Below, piece after piece: positions 1 through 12,430 of a stretch of DNA of 23,497 nt (positions are counted from its first letter, which is position 1; each line of letters starts with the position of its first letter). The position numbers and the translations under genes were made by a program. Where the stretch lies: NCBI GenBank assembly GCA_025966175.1, contig JAOPVN010000033.1, positions 1 to 23,497 of the forward strand, in the 5' to 3' direction. The notes under the pieces were generated by a model. The model had not been told where the DNA came from. It ran no database searches and was given only the letters and a program-made list of their open reading frames with translations. The DNA comes from Modestobacter sp. (lineage in GTDB: Bacteria; Actinomycetota; Actinomycetes; Mycobacteriales; Geodermatophilaceae).

Positions 1-596
1 GCAAAGCAGTCGGCCTGGGTCTCGATCGCGATCGACGCCTGGAACGGGTAACCGACCCGGCCCTGCACCGCGTGCCCGAACTCGTGCGCCATGACCAGCG
101 CCGGGATGAACCGGCCGTAGCCCTCGCTGCCGGCGGTGCCGAAGGCGAGCTCGTTCAGGAAGGACCGGTCGTACTGGATGGCGTCGCCGTTGAGGTACTC
201 GCTGCCCGCGTCGCAGTAGAAGGCGTTGTCCTCGACGGCCTCCGGCGGCTCGCCGCACCCGATCTGGCCGTTGGGGTACTGCGCCGCATCCAGGTTGTGG
301 GGGTCGACGGAGTAGTAGCCGCCGGCCAGGGGAGTGAACTCCTGGTCGAACGTGGGCCCGAACTGCTCGGTCCAGTAGGTGTTCAGGTCGGCGAGGGCGT
401 TGCGGGCGATCCGGTCGATCTCGTCGTCGGCCGCCCCGACGATCGGGAAGGCCTCCGGCGCGACGTCCCCGGCCACGCCCGCGGCCGGAGAGCCGTTGCC
501 CTCGATGAGCCGGACTGCGCAGCCGGTGAGCAGGGTCGAGACCAGCGCGGCGCCCACGACGGCACGGGTGAGCGCCCGGCGGGGCGAGGAGGACAT
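1..596 (-). CDS. Neutral zinc metallopeptidase lipoprotein (partial, C-terminus beyond window)
   Basis: The frame reads leftward from ATG at 596 to the window edge and gives 198 codons without a stop. Residues 1-26 form a lipoprotein signal peptide: basic start (SPRRALTR), hydrophobic core, then the lipobox LTGC with the acceptor cysteine at residue 26. The mature part contains the zinc site HEFGH at 171-175, with a downstream ETQAD motif at 192-196 that supplies the third ligand. This HExxH...ExxAD pattern is that of the YpfJ-like putative neutral zinc metallopeptidase family (Pfam Zn_peptidase). The protein should be anchored to the outer face of the membrane; its substrate is unknown. The start is supported by GGGAG just upstream and by a well-formed signal peptide, although the spacing is short. 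It is co-directional with glgB but separated from it by a strong hairpin, so it is probably a separate transcript. Confidence 0.85.
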   Translation of the reverse strand, partial: MSSSPRRALTRAVVGAALVSTLLTGCAVRLIEGNGSPAAGVAGDVAPEAFPIVGAADDEIDRIARNALADLNTYWTEQFGPTFDQEFTPLAGGYYSVDPHNLDAAQYPNGQIGCGEPPEAVEDNAFYCDAGSEYLNGDAIQYDRSFLNELAFGTAGSEGYGRFIPALVMAHEFGHAVQGRVGYPFQASIAIETQADCF

Positions 597-711
597 GGGC
601 TCCCGATCGGTCGGGCCGCCGGCACCGGCGGCAGCGTGCCCATCCTGCCGGACCCGGCCGGGACCGGCGACGGCCCCACCGGGCTGTCCACCACCGCCGG
701 GCAGACGACAG

Positions 712-737
712 GGGGCGGGGCCGCCTGGCCCCGCCCC
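712..737 (-). terminator. Hairpin terminator downstream of glgB
   Basis: This is a perfect 11-bp GC-rich inverted repeat (712-722 against 727-737) with a 4-base loop, beginning about 11 bases after the glgB stop codon. There is no T-tract, as is common for actinobacterial terminators. It probably ends the glgE-treS-mak-glgB transcript. The rest of the 597-748 gap shows no gene. Confidence 0.65.
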
Positions 738-748
738 GCTGTGATCGG

Positions 749-3700
749 TCAGCCCTGGGTGGGCGTCTGCACCTCGGCCGGTTCGAGCCCGGACCCCGGG
801 CCCTCGGCCAGCCCCGACGCCTCGGCCGCCGCGGTGCGCGCGGCGTCGGCCGGCTCGCCGTCGTCCGGCAACTCCGGCTCCGGGCCCTCGTGCACGAACC
901 AGACGGTGCCCAACGGCGGCGCCGTCAACGTCGCGGAGAACGGCTGCCCGTGCCAGGACTCGGCGACCGCGTCGATGCCGCCGAGGTTGCCGGTCCCCGA
1001 GCCGCCGTAGGTGTCGGCGTCGGTGTTGATCAGCTCGCGCCACCGACCGCCGCGGGGAAGGCCGACCCGGTACTCGCTGTGCGGCATCCCCGCGAAGTTG
1101 GACACGCAGGCGAGGACCTGGCCGTCCTTGCCGTAGCGCAGGAACGACAGCGTGTTGCCGCCGGCGTCGTTGGCGTCGATCCACTGGAACCCGGCCGGGT
1201 CGGTGTCCAGCGAGTACAGCGCCTCGGTCTCCTTGTACCGGGCGTTGAGGTCCCGCACCAGGTCCAGCACGCCGCGGTGCGCGGGGTCGTCGAGGTGCCA
1301 CCAGTCCAGCGAGCGGCTCTCCGCCCACTCGGAGAGCTGGCCGAACTCCGAGCCCATGAACAGCAGCTGCTTGCCCGGGTGGGCCCACATGTAGGCCAGG
1401 TAGGCGCGCAGGTTGGCCAGCTGCTGCCACCGGTCACCGGGCATCTTCCGCAGCAGCGAGCCCTTGCCGTAGACGACCTCGTCGTGGCTGATCGGCAGGA
1501 CGTAGTTCTCTGAGAAGGCGTAGACGAGGGAGAACGTCAGCTGGCTGTGGTGGAAGCTGCGGTACACCGGCTGCTTGGACATGTAGCCCAGCGAGTCGTG
1601 CATCCAGCCCATGTTCCACTTGAAGCCGAAGCCCAGGCCGCCGAGGTAGGTGGGCCGGGTGACGCCGGGCCACGCGGTCGACTCCTCGGCGATCGTCATC
1701 ACGCCGGGGACCTCGCGGTAGACGGTCGCGTTCATCTCCTGCAGGAACGACACCGCGTCGAGGTTCTCCCGCCCGCCGTACTCGTTCGGCGTCCACTGCC
1801 CCTCGGCCCGGGAGTAGTCCAGGTACAGCATCGAGGCGACCGCGTCGACCCGGATGCCGTCGACGTGGAACTCCTGGGCCCAGAACAGTGCGTTCGCGAC
1901 CAGGAAGTTGCGCACCTCGTTGCGGCCGAAGTCGAACACGTAGGTGCCCCAGTCCGGCTGCTCCCCGCGACGCGGGTCCGCGTGCTCGTAGAGCGGGGTG
2001 CCGTCGAAGCGGGCCAGCGCCCAGTCGTCCTTGGGGAAGTGCGCGGGCACCCAGTCGACGATGACGCCGATGCCGGCCTGGTGAGCCGTGTCGATGAGGT
2101 AGCGCAGGTCGTCGGGGGAGCCGAAGCGCGAGGTCGGGGCGTAGTAGGAGGTGACCTGGTAGCCCCAGGACCCGCCGAAGGGGTGCTCGGCCAGCGGCAT
2201 GAACTCCAGGTGGGTGAACCCGGCGTCCTTGACGTAGGCGACCAGCTCGTCGGCCATCTGGCGGTAGGACAGCCCCTCCCGCCAGGAGCCGGCGTGCACC
2301 TCGTAGACGCTCATCGGACGCTCGTGCCAGCGGCCCTCGGCGCGCTGGGCCAGCCATTCGTCGTCGCGCCACTCGTGGGCGGAGACGGAGACCACCGAGG
2401 CGTTGGCCGGCGGCACCTCGGTGGCGAGCGCCATCGGGTCGCTCTTCACCCGCCACTGACCGTCGGCGCCGAGCACGTGGAACCGGTACCGGGTGCCGAC
2501 CTGGGCGCCGGGCACGAAGATCTCCCAGACACCGGAGGAGCCCAGTGACCGCATCGGGTAGGCGCGGGCCTCCCAGTAGTCGAAGTCGCCGGTGACCTTC
2601 ACGCCGCGGGCGTTGGGGGCCCAGACGGCGAACGAGACACCGTCGACGCGGCCACCCGGGGTGTCGTAGCCGCGCACGTGCGCGCCGAGCACGGTCCACA
2701 GCTTCTCGTGCCGGCCCTCCCGGATGAGGTGCTGGTCGATCTCGCCGAGGGTCGGCAGCCAGCGGTACGGGTCGTCGACGAGGTAGGTGTTCTCACCCCC
2801 CGCGCCGTCGGGGTAGACGACCTCGATCCGGTAGTCACCGGGCTGCTGGGGGAGCCGGGCCTCGAAGACGCCGCCGCGGTACACCTGGCGCGCCTCGTAG
2901 CGCGTGCCGTCCTGGTCGATGACCGCGACCCATCGCGCGTCGGGCCGCAGCGTGCGGACCGCCCAGCCCTCCGACAACTTGTGCGCGCCGAGGACGCCGT
3001 GGGGGTCGTAGGACCAGCCGTCGACGACGGCGGCCAGCGCCTCCTCGGACACGGCGGGGCCGGACGGGGTGGCCTCGGCGGGTACTGAGGTGCTCACGGG
3101 TGCCTCGCCCTCCGGCAGCGACCCGACCAGCTCGGCGGCGGCGGGCTCGGGTGCCTGCTCCGGCGCGGGCGGCAGGTCGGGGACCTCGCTGGTGACCAGG
3201 TCGGCGGTGGTGATCTCGGCCCCGGTCACCTCGCCCGGGACCTCGCCCGGCCCCTGCGCGGCCTCCAGGGTCGGGTCACCGGTGCCCGGTCCGTCGGTCG
3301 GGACCGTGTCCCGGGCCAGTTCGGCGCCCGGCTCGGAGGCCGTCTCGGCCGGGGAGCTCCCCCCGGTGCCGGCGTGCTGACCGTCGGCCGGGGCCTGCGG
3401 GGTGTTGGGCTCGGCCGGGTCCGGGCTCGGCGGCTCGGGCTGCGGGGCGGACGGCGCCGTCGGGTTGCCCGGTTCGGCGATCGGCGCAGGGGCCACCACC
3501 GGTGCAGCGGTGACCTTCGTGGCGGACTTGCGGGGGGCCCGCTTGGCCGGCGCGGCGGTCTCCCCGGCGGCCGGGGTGGCCTTCTTCGCCGCACGCTTGG
3601 TGGTCTTCTTCGCGGCGGCGGCGGCGGCGGGCGCGGCCTCCGCGGTCTCCACGGTGGCGGAGGGGGTGGGGTCGGCGGCGATGCTCATCTGTCCGCCGTC

Positions 3701-3958
3701 GGCGTCGGCGGTGGCCGCGGCGGCCTTCTTCGCCGTCTTCTTCGCCGGTGTCCCGGCGGGCGCCTCGGCGGCCGCCTTCTTCGCCGGCGCCTTCTTGGCG
3801 GCGGCCTTGCGGGTCGCCTTCTTGGCCGGGGCGGGCTCGGCTGCGGTGGCGGCCTGCACCGCCTCGGTCTTCTCCTCGACCCGGCGCATGAGCTCTGCCT
3901 TGTCGGCGGGCTCAGCGGCGGTGTCGGTCCCCGGTGGCTGGGTGTCGTCGATCGTCAT
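749..3958 (-). CDS. glgB: 1,4-alpha-glucan branching enzyme with a long histone-like N-terminal extension
   Basis: This GH13 enzyme cuts alpha-1,4 chains and re-attaches them through alpha-1,6 bonds; it is the last step of the GlgE pathway encoded here. The conserved enzyme spans about residues 305-1020. It has CBM48-type N-domains (GVLGAHKL, FAVWAPNA), then the catalytic barrel with nucleophile D705 (GIRVDAVAS), acid/base E758 (TIAEEST) and stabiliser D826 (ISHDEVVYG). The spacings of 53 and 121 residues match E. coli D405, E458 and D526. At 1069 aa it is about 340 residues longer than typical GlgB. Residues 1-150 are rich in Ala/Lys with repeated AKKA, PAKK and AKR units, and 150-300 are Pro/Glu/Ala-rich. 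The last ~45 residues form an acidic tail. GGAGGG lies 7 bases before the ATG, so the long form is probably the one made. It follows mak after a 96-bp gap holding a repeat element. Confidence 0.95.
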   Translation of the reverse strand: MTIDDTQPPGTDTAAEPADKAELMRRVEEKTEAVQAATAAEPAPAKKATRKAAAKKAPAKKAAAEAPAGTPAKKTAKKAAAATADADGGQMSIAADPTPSATVETAEAAPAAAAAAKKTTKRAAKKATPAAGETAAPAKRAPRKSATKVTAAPVVAPAPIAEPGNPTAPSAPQPEPPSPDPAEPNTPQAPADGQHAGTGGSSPAETASEPGAELARDTVPTDGPGTGDPTLEAAQGPGEVPGEVTGAEITTADLVTSEVPDLPPAPEQAPEPAAAELVGSLPEGEAPVSTSVPAEATPSGPAVSEEALAAVVDGWSYDPHGVLGAHKLSEGWAVRTLRPDARWVAVIDQDGTRYEARQVYRGGVFEARLPQQPGDYRIEVVYPDGAGGENTYLVDDPYRWLPTLGEIDQHLIREGRHEKLWTVLGAHVRGYDTPGGRVDGVSFAVWAPNARGVKVTGDFDYWEARAYPMRSLGSSGVWEIFVPGAQVGTRYRFHVLGADGQWRVKSDPMALATEVPPANASVVSVSAHEWRDDEWLAQRAEGRWHERPMSVYEVHAGSWREGLSYRQMADELVAYVKDAGFTHLEFMPLAEHPFGGSWGYQVTSYYAPTSRFGSPDDLRYLIDTAHQAGIGVIVDWVPAHFPKDDWALARFDGTPLYEHADPRRGEQPDWGTYVFDFGRNEVRNFLVANALFWAQEFHVDGIRVDAVASMLYLDYSRAEGQWTPNEYGGRENLDAVSFLQEMNATVYREVPGVMTIAEESTAWPGVTRPTYLGGLGFGFKWNMGWMHDSLGYMSKQPVYRSFHHSQLTFSLVYAFSENYVLPISHDEVVYGKGSLLRKMPGDRWQQLANLRAYLAYMWAHPGKQLLFMGSEFGQLSEWAESRSLDWWHLDDPAHRGVLDLVRDLNARYKETEALYSLDTDPAGFQWIDANDAGGNTLSFLRYGKDGQVLACVSNFAGMPHSEYRVGLPRGGRWRELINTDADTYGGSGTGNLGGIDAVAESWHGQPFSATLTAPPLGTVWFVHEGPEPELPDDGEPADAARTAAAEASGLAEGPGSGLEPAEVQTPTQG

Positions 3959-3994
3959 GGGGGGTCCCTCCAGGTCCTCTGGGTCGTCCGGTCT

Positions 3995-4052
3995 GGCCCC
4001 TCTGCAGGGTCCCGTCGCGAGCTTGCGAGTGATGGGGGGCAGAGGGGTCCTT
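3995..4052 (-). repeat. 58-bp hairpin element, copy A, after mak
   Basis: It starts 2 bases after the mak stop codon and aligns without gaps to positions 13537-13594 (after glgX), with 47 of 58 bases identical. An 11-bp stem (3995-4005 with 4039-4049) encloses a 33-base interior carrying a near-palindromic CGAGCTTGCGAG core. It lies in the mak-glgB gap. The remainder of that gap contains only the glgB ribosome binding site. Confidence 0.7.
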
Positions 4053-4054
4053 GT

Positions 4055-5428
4055 TCAGTCGCCGGAGGTCAACCGGGACAACGAACTGAGCGGGATCATC
4101 AACCAGTGCGGCCGGTTGCGCGCCTCGTAGACGCATTCGTAGACCGCCTTGTCGGCCTCGAAGGCCCGCAACAGCGCGGATTCGCTCGACAGTGTGACGT
4201 CTCCTGCGGCGGCGGAGTAGCCCTCGCAGAAGGCGGTGCGGTTGCGTTCGGCCCACTCGTGCGCGCGGTAGACGCGCTGCGGGTCATCGGGCTGCTCCAC
4301 GAGCATGTGCCGGGCGGCGTAGTCGAAGGAGCGGAGCATCCCCGCGACGTCGCGCAGCGGGGTGTCCAGCTCCCGGCGGGCGGCCAACGGTCGAGCCGGC
4401 TCGCCCTCGAAGTCCAGCAGGATCCACCCGGTGGTGGTGCGCAGCACCTGGCCCAGGTGCAGGTCACCGTGCACCCGCTGGCGGACGACCAGCTCGGTGG
4501 TGTCGGCGACGGCGGCGTACAGCGCGCGCAGCGCGTCGACGTGCTCGGCGAGGTCCGGGACGATGGCGAGTGCCACGTCGAGCCGGTCGGCCATCTGGGT
4601 CGCCACCGTGGCGTACCAGTCGCGGTCGGCGGTCTCGGTGGGCAGCACCCGGGCGAGGTCGGCGTGCACCGAGGCGGTCGCCTCGCCGAGACGCTCGCTC
4701 TCCCCGGCGAAGTCGCCGCCCACCTCGTCGGCGTGCAGGTCGCCCTCGGCGTACAGGTCGCGGACGCTGGAGGTGGCCAGCCGCCAGCCGTCGCTGGCGT
4801 TGGGCACGAAGGCCTGCAGCATCGCCACGGTGGCCGGCGCGTTCGCCGGGTCCGGGTCGTCGATCTCGATGTGCCCCAGCAGCGGCGCGATGTGCTTGTT
4901 GTCCGCCCGCCGCAGGGCGTCGTGGATCTCGACGTCCGGGTTGAGCCCGGGCTCCAGCCGGCGGAACAGCTTGAGGATCGCCGTCTCGCCGTAGACCAGC
5001 GAGGTGTTGCTCTGCTCGGTGGAGATCACGTCGCCGGGCACACCCTCGGGGATGTAGGCGACCCCGGCCGGATGGAAGTGCATCGGGCCGACCGTCGAGG
5101 CGGCCACCAGGTGGGTGAGCCAGGGGACGGTCGCGTCCCGGTCGCGCATGGCGTCGTAGGCGTAGTTCTCGCCCTGGGACCCGGGTACCGCGCCCACGAA
5201 CGCCGAGGAGAGCTCCTCGGCGGGGGCGTTCCGCCAGGACAGCGGGACCAGGTAGGTCTCGCTGACCCCGTCGGTGTAATCGACCCGCACCCGGTGCACC
5301 GACAGCGCGGGGTCGGACTGGTCCAGGAAGAAGCCGTCCTCGGAGACCGACGCCCACTCCCGGCCCTTGCCGCCGAACCACCGCTGCCCTGGCATCCAGT
5401 CGGCCAGCATGTCGGTCAACGCACTCAC
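4055..5428 (-). CDS. mak: Maltokinase
   Basis: It phosphorylates maltose with ATP to give maltose-1-phosphate, the donor used by GlgE. The N-terminal cap carries the family signature GQRWFGGKGREW (15-26). The kinase fold follows, with a likely ATP-contacting lysine in ILKLFRR (K153), the catalytic loop HGDLH (320-324, D322) and the metal-binding DFEGEP (339-344). The length of 457 aa matches mycobacterial Mak/Pep2 (about 455). The GTG at 5428 was chosen because GAGGAG lies 5 bases upstream and the family begins here; the open frame extends back into treS without homology. The start overlaps the TGA of a micro-ORF (GTGA), suggesting translational coupling. In some actinobacteria treS and mak are fused. 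Here they are separate, joined by the repeat element at 5425-5508. Confidence 0.95.
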   Translation of the reverse strand: MSALTDMLADWMPGQRWFGGKGREWASVSEDGFFLDQSDPALSVHRVRVDYTDGVSETYLVPLSWRNAPAEELSSAFVGAVPGSQGENYAYDAMRDRDATVPWLTHLVAASTVGPMHFHPAGVAYIPEGVPGDVISTEQSNTSLVYGETAILKLFRRLEPGLNPDVEIHDALRRADNKHIAPLLGHIEIDDPDPANAPATVAMLQAFVPNASDGWRLATSSVRDLYAEGDLHADEVGGDFAGESERLGEATASVHADLARVLPTETADRDWYATVATQMADRLDVALAIVPDLAEHVDALRALYAAVADTTELVVRQRVHGDLHLGQVLRTTTGWILLDFEGEPARPLAARRELDTPLRDVAGMLRSFDYAARHMLVEQPDDPQRVYRAHEWAERNRTAFCEGYSAAAGDVTLSSESALLRAFEADKAVYECVYEARNRPHWLMIPLSSLSRLTSGD

Positions 5429-5507
5429 TTGGTCTCCTCGCTGGCGCTCGTCGTCCGCGTTCGCGGCGGCACTGCTGTGCCTTTGGATGAGCTCGCGAGC
5501 TCGCTCA

Positions 5508-5508
<1 letters not shown>
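5425..5508 (-). CDS. Micro-ORF between treS and mak (27 aa)
   Basis: The ATG overlaps the treS stop codon (TGATG), and its own TGA overlaps the mak GTG start (GTGA). The product would begin MSELASSSKG and end ASEETK. A homologous micro-ORF with the same stop/start overlap precedes glgX at 15782-15862. It could act as a coupling leader rather than yield a functional peptide. The internal ribosome site for mak (GAGGAG) lies within its last codons. No known family was recognised, and translation is inferred only from the arrangement. Confidence 0.4.
5425..5508 (-). repeat. Upstream cassette element, copy C (before mak)
   Basis: This 84-bp segment aligns with 15782-15862 before glgX: about 62 of 81 bases are identical with one 3-base gap. 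Conserved blocks on the minus strand are TGAGC, AGCTCGCGAGC, AACGCGG, CGACGAGC and CGAGGAG (the ribosome binding site). It contains the perfect 14-bp palindrome GAGCTCGCGAGCTC at 5489-5502. Confidence 0.7.
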
Positions 5509-7373
<1,865 letters not shown>

Positions 7374-7424
7374 GGGAGGGGGGTCCTCGTTCGTTTCGCT
7401 GGGGTGGCGGATCGGGGCCGCGAG

Positions 7425-7452
7425 GGCGCCGGCCGGCGGCTCCGCCGGCGCC
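7425..7452 (-). terminator. GC-rich hairpin between glgE and treS
   Basis: The 118-bp glgE-treS gap holds no gene. It contains a stem built on CCGGCGG/CCGCCGG (7433-7448), partly extended by flanking GGCGCC units, next to the palindrome CCGTCGCGACGG at 7451-7462. It may partially terminate or stabilise the transcript, or separate glgE from treS expression. Confidence 0.45.
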
Positions 7453-7491
7453 GTCGCGACGGCGGGATGAGGACGGTGGGTCAGGTGCAGG

Positions 7492-9507
<2,016 letters not shown>

Positions 9508-9514
9508 CGCGGCA

Positions 9515-9520
9515 ACGCTA
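9515..9520 (-). promoter_or_regulatory. Candidate -10 element of a leaderless glgE promoter
   Basis: TAGCGT (minus strand) is followed by 7 bases and then the glgE ATG. In actinobacteria TANNNT at this distance places transcription initiation on the start codon itself. No recognisable -35 element was seen, and there is no Shine-Dalgarno sequence. Confidence 0.6.
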
Positions 9521-9566
9521 TCCAGATCCCCAGCCGCGCACACGTCGACGGTGCTCGCCCTCAGTC

Positions 9567-9585
9567 GGGAGGGGGAGGGGGAGGA
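9567..9585 (+). other. G-rich homopurine tract in the glgE/glgP divergent region
   Basis: Nineteen consecutive purines, consisting of runs of 3, 5, 5 and 2 G separated by single A residues, lie in the 193-bp divergent intergenic region. The rest of this region (9508-9700) contains the two -10 elements and no gene. Confidence 0.4.
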
Positions 9586-9687
9586 TGCCGGCGGACACCC
9601 GGATACCGGTCCGGGGCAGTGGGAGAGGTCGGCCGGGGTGGTCCGGGAGCGGCCTCGTCCGACCCGGTGCGAGGGCCCCGTGGCGGT

Positions 9688-9693
9688 TAGGGT
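9688..9693 (+). promoter_or_regulatory. Candidate -10 element of a leaderless glgP promoter
   Basis: TAGGGT is followed by exactly 7 bases and then the GTG start at 9701. The GGGAG directly abutting the GTG is too close to act as a Shine-Dalgarno. The geometry is identical to those of glgE and the FHA gene. Confidence 0.6.
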
Positions 9694-9700
9694 CCGGGAG

Positions 9701-12250
9701 GTGCGAGCCCTCCGTCGACTGACCGTCCGAGCCTCCCTCCCGGAGGCGCTGATGCCGCTCTCGCAGCTGGTCACCAACCTGCGCTGGTCCTGGCACCCGG
9801 AGACCCGTGACCTCTTCGAGGCGCTGGACCCCGAGCTCTGGGAGGCCTGCGGGGGTGACCCGGTCAGGGTCCTCGGCGCGGTCTCCGCCGAGCGGCTGGC
9901 CACGTTGGCAGACGACCCGACGTTCCTGCAGCGGTTGAAGACGGTCGCCGAGGACCTGCGGAACTACCTCGACGCCCCGCACTGGTACCAGTCGCTGGGG
10001 GAGGAGGCGCCGGCCACCATCGCCTACTTCTCGGCCGAGTTCGGCGTCACCGAGGTGCTGCCGCAGTACTCCGGGGGTCTGGGGATCCTCGCCGGCGACC
10101 ACCTCAAGGCGGCCTCGGACCTCGGCGTCCCACTGATCGGCGTGGGGCTGCTCTACCGGTCCGGCTACTTCTCCCAGAGCCTGTCGGCCGACGGCTGGCA
10201 GCTGGAGCACTACCCGGCGCTGGACCCGCACGGGCTGCCGCTGAAGTTGGTGCGCGACGCCGACCGCAACGCCGTGCTGATCTCCGTCCCGCTGCCCGAG
10301 GGCCGCACGCTGTACGCCCACGTCTACCGCGCGCAGGTCGGCCGGGTCGCGCTGCTGCTGCTGGACAGCGACATCGAGGAGAACGCACCCGCCGAGCGCG
10401 GGGTCACCGACCGGCTCTACGGCGGGGGCGAGGACCACCGGCTGCGCCAGGAGATGCTGCTGGGCATCGGGGGCGTCCGTGCGCTGCGGGCCTACTGCTC
10501 GCTGACCGGCACCCCGCAGCCGGAGGTCTTCCACGCCAACGAGGGGCACGCGGGATTCCAGGGCGTCGAACGGATCCGCGAGCTGACCGAGTCCCACGGC
10601 CTGTCCTTCGCCGCGGCGTTGCAGGCCGTGCGCGGCGGCACGGTGTTCACCACCCACACCCCGGTGCCGGCGGGCATCGACCGCTTCCCCAAGGCGCTGA
10701 TCGAGCGGTACTTCGCCGGCTTCGGCGTCCCGGTCGACCAGCTCCTGCCGCTGGGTGCGGAGGAGGACCCGAGCAAGTTCAACATGGCCTACATGGGGCT
10801 GCGGCTGGGCCAGCGCGCCAACGGGGTGAGCGAGCTGCACGGGCACGTCAGCCGGGAGATGTTCGGCGCCCTGTGGCCCGGCTTCGACGCCGACGACGTG
10901 CCGATCGGCTCGATCACCAACGGCGTGCACGCGCCCACCTGGACCGCGCGCGAGCTGCTCGAGCTGGGCACCCAGACCACCAGCCAGGGCGACCCGGTCT
11001 CCGTCCACGACACCGTGCACTTCGACGGCGTCGACCGGATCGGCTCGGGTGAGCTGTGGGCCACCCGCCGGCTGCTGCGCGCCCGGCTGGTCGAGGAGGT
11101 CCGCCGGCGGGTGCGTGCCACCGCGCTGTCCCGGGGCGCGGCCGAGGCCGAGCTCGGCTGGACCGAGACCGCCTTCGACCCCGACGTCCTGACGATCGGC
11201 TTCGCCCGGCGGGTGCCGTCCTACAAGCGGCTGACCCTCATGCTCCGGGACCCGGCCCGGCTCAAGGCGCTCCTGCTGGACGAGGAACGCCCGATCCAGC
11301 TGGTCATCGCCGGCAAGAGCCACCCGGCCGACGACGGCGGCAAGCAGCTGATCCAGCAGATGGTGAAGTTCGCCGACGACCCCGAGATCCGCCACCGGAT
11401 CGCCTTCCTGCCCAACTACGACATCGGCATGGCCCGCTATCTGTACTGGGGCTGCGACGTCTGGCTGAACAACCCGCTGCGGCCCCTGGAGGCGTGCGGG
11501 ACGTCGGGGATGAAGTCCGCGCTCAACGGCGGGCTGAACCTGTCGATCCGCGACGGCTGGTGGGACGAGTGGTTCGACGGTCAGAACGGCTGGGCGATCC
11601 CGACCGCGGACGGCGTGCACGACCACGACCGGCGCGACGAGGTGGAGGCGCAGGCCATCTACGAGCTGCTCGACCGCCAGGTGCTGCCCCGGTTCTACGA
11701 GGTCGACGGCGACGGCGTCCCGACCCGCTGGGTGGAGATGATCCGGGCCACGCTGCGCGAGACGGGGCCGAAGGTGCTCGCCACCCGGATGGTGCGGGAC
11801 TACGTGGAGCGGCTGTACGTGCCCGCGGCCGGCGCGGCCCGCGCCATGGCGGCCGGCGGCTACGGGACGGCCCGCAGCGAGGCGGCATGGCGGGCGCACC
11901 TGCTGGAGAACTGGCAGGGCGTGCGGGTGGCGCACGTGGAGGCGACCGGGGTGGGGGAGACCCCGGAGATCGGCGGCGGGATCGACCTGCGGGCCGAGGT
12001 GGAGATCCCCGGGCTGTCGCCGGCCGACGTCCTCGTCGAGGCCGCGTTCGGCCGGGTGGACGACGCCGACGGGCTGCACCAGGTGACCACCGTGCCGATG
12101 GCGCACGAGAGCACCGACGGTTCCCGGCACTGGTTCACCGCCACCGTGCCGCTCACCCGGACCGGGGCGTTCGGCTACACGGTCCGGGTGCTGCCGCACT
12201 CGGTGAACCTCGCCGTCCCCGCCGAGCTGGGTGTAGTGGTCAATGCCTGA
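9701..12250 (+). CDS. glgP: Alpha-glucan (glycogen) phosphorylase
   Basis: This GT35 enzyme releases glucose-1-phosphate from the non-reducing ends of alpha-1,4-glucan. It belongs to the actinobacterial/archaeal-type alpha-glucan phosphorylase branch, shown by YFSAEFGVTEVLPQYSGGLG (109-128), the AGDHLKAASDLGVPL block and FTTHTPVPAGIDRF. The pyridoxal-phosphate lysine is K605 in EACGTSGMKSALNGGLN. It is 849 aa, normal for the subfamily. The open frame extends upstream to 9347 but overlaps glgE. GTG 9701 was chosen because family members begin with a VRALRRLTVR-like sequence and because of the leaderless -10 signature. It is divergent from glgE, so synthesis and degradation genes share one promoter region. 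The FHA gene follows 180 bases downstream. Confidence 0.95.
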   Translation: MRALRRLTVRASLPEALMPLSQLVTNLRWSWHPETRDLFEALDPELWEACGGDPVRVLGAVSAERLATLADDPTFLQRLKTVAEDLRNYLDAPHWYQSLGEEAPATIAYFSAEFGVTEVLPQYSGGLGILAGDHLKAASDLGVPLIGVGLLYRSGYFSQSLSADGWQLEHYPALDPHGLPLKLVRDADRNAVLISVPLPEGRTLYAHVYRAQVGRVALLLLDSDIEENAPAERGVTDRLYGGGEDHRLRQEMLLGIGGVRALRAYCSLTGTPQPEVFHANEGHAGFQGVERIRELTESHGLSFAAALQAVRGGTVFTTHTPVPAGIDRFPKALIERYFAGFGVPVDQLLPLGAEEDPSKFNMAYMGLRLGQRANGVSELHGHVSREMFGALWPGFDADDVPIGSITNGVHAPTWTARELLELGTQTTSQGDPVSVHDTVHFDGVDRIGSGELWATRRLLRARLVEEVRRRVRATALSRGAAEAELGWTETAFDPDVLTIGFARRVPSYKRLTLMLRDPARLKALLLDEERPIQLVIAGKSHPADDGGKQLIQQMVKFADDPEIRHRIAFLPNYDIGMARYLYWGCDVWLNNPLRPLEACGTSGMKSALNGGLNLSIRDGWWDEWFDGQNGWAIPTADGVHDHDRRDEVEAQAIYELLDRQVLPRFYEVDGDGVPTRWVEMIRATLRETGPKVLATRMVRDYVERLYVPAAGAARAMAAGGYGTARSEAAWRAHLLENWQGVRVAHVEATGVGETPEIGGGIDLRAEVEIPGLSPADVLVEAAFGRVDDADGLHQVTTVPMAHESTDGSRHWFTATVPLTRTGAFGYTVRVLPHSVNLAVPAELGVVVNA

Positions 12251-12279
12251 TCCCGTGACGGCTCGCCGCCGGTGCCGGT

Positions 12280-12311
12280 GACTCACCGCTGCCGCCCGAC
12301 CGCAGTGAGTC
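12280..12311 (+). terminator. Imperfect hairpin after glgP
   Basis: GACTCAC (12280-12286) is the exact complement of GTGAGTC (12305-12311), with two more pairs inside after one mismatch. It sits about 30 bases after the glgP stop and upstream of the FHA promoter, so it is a possible terminator. The stem is modest and there is no T-tract. Confidence 0.35.
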
Positions 12312-12417
12312 GCGATTCGGCTGCGACGCGTGTGACCCCTGGTACAGGTCGTGCGCAACAGGCCCATGTCACGGCGTGCCACGCCCCGCGGAGCCGCCAG
12401 ATCCGGTGATCGCTCAT

Positions 12418-12423
12418 TAGGCT
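12418..12423 (+). promoter_or_regulatory. Candidate -10 element of a leaderless FHA-gene promoter
   Basis: TAGGCT is followed by exactly 7 bases and then the ATG at 12431. No Shine-Dalgarno sequence is visible in front of this ATG, so a leaderless transcript is the simplest reading. Confidence 0.6.
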
Positions 12424-12430
12424 GGCGGTC

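Noticed and set aside
3226..3958. Basic AKKA-rich region as a separate histone-like gene
   Set aside because: The frame continues without a stop into GlgB and no second start with a good ribosome site was seen, so it is treated as an extension.
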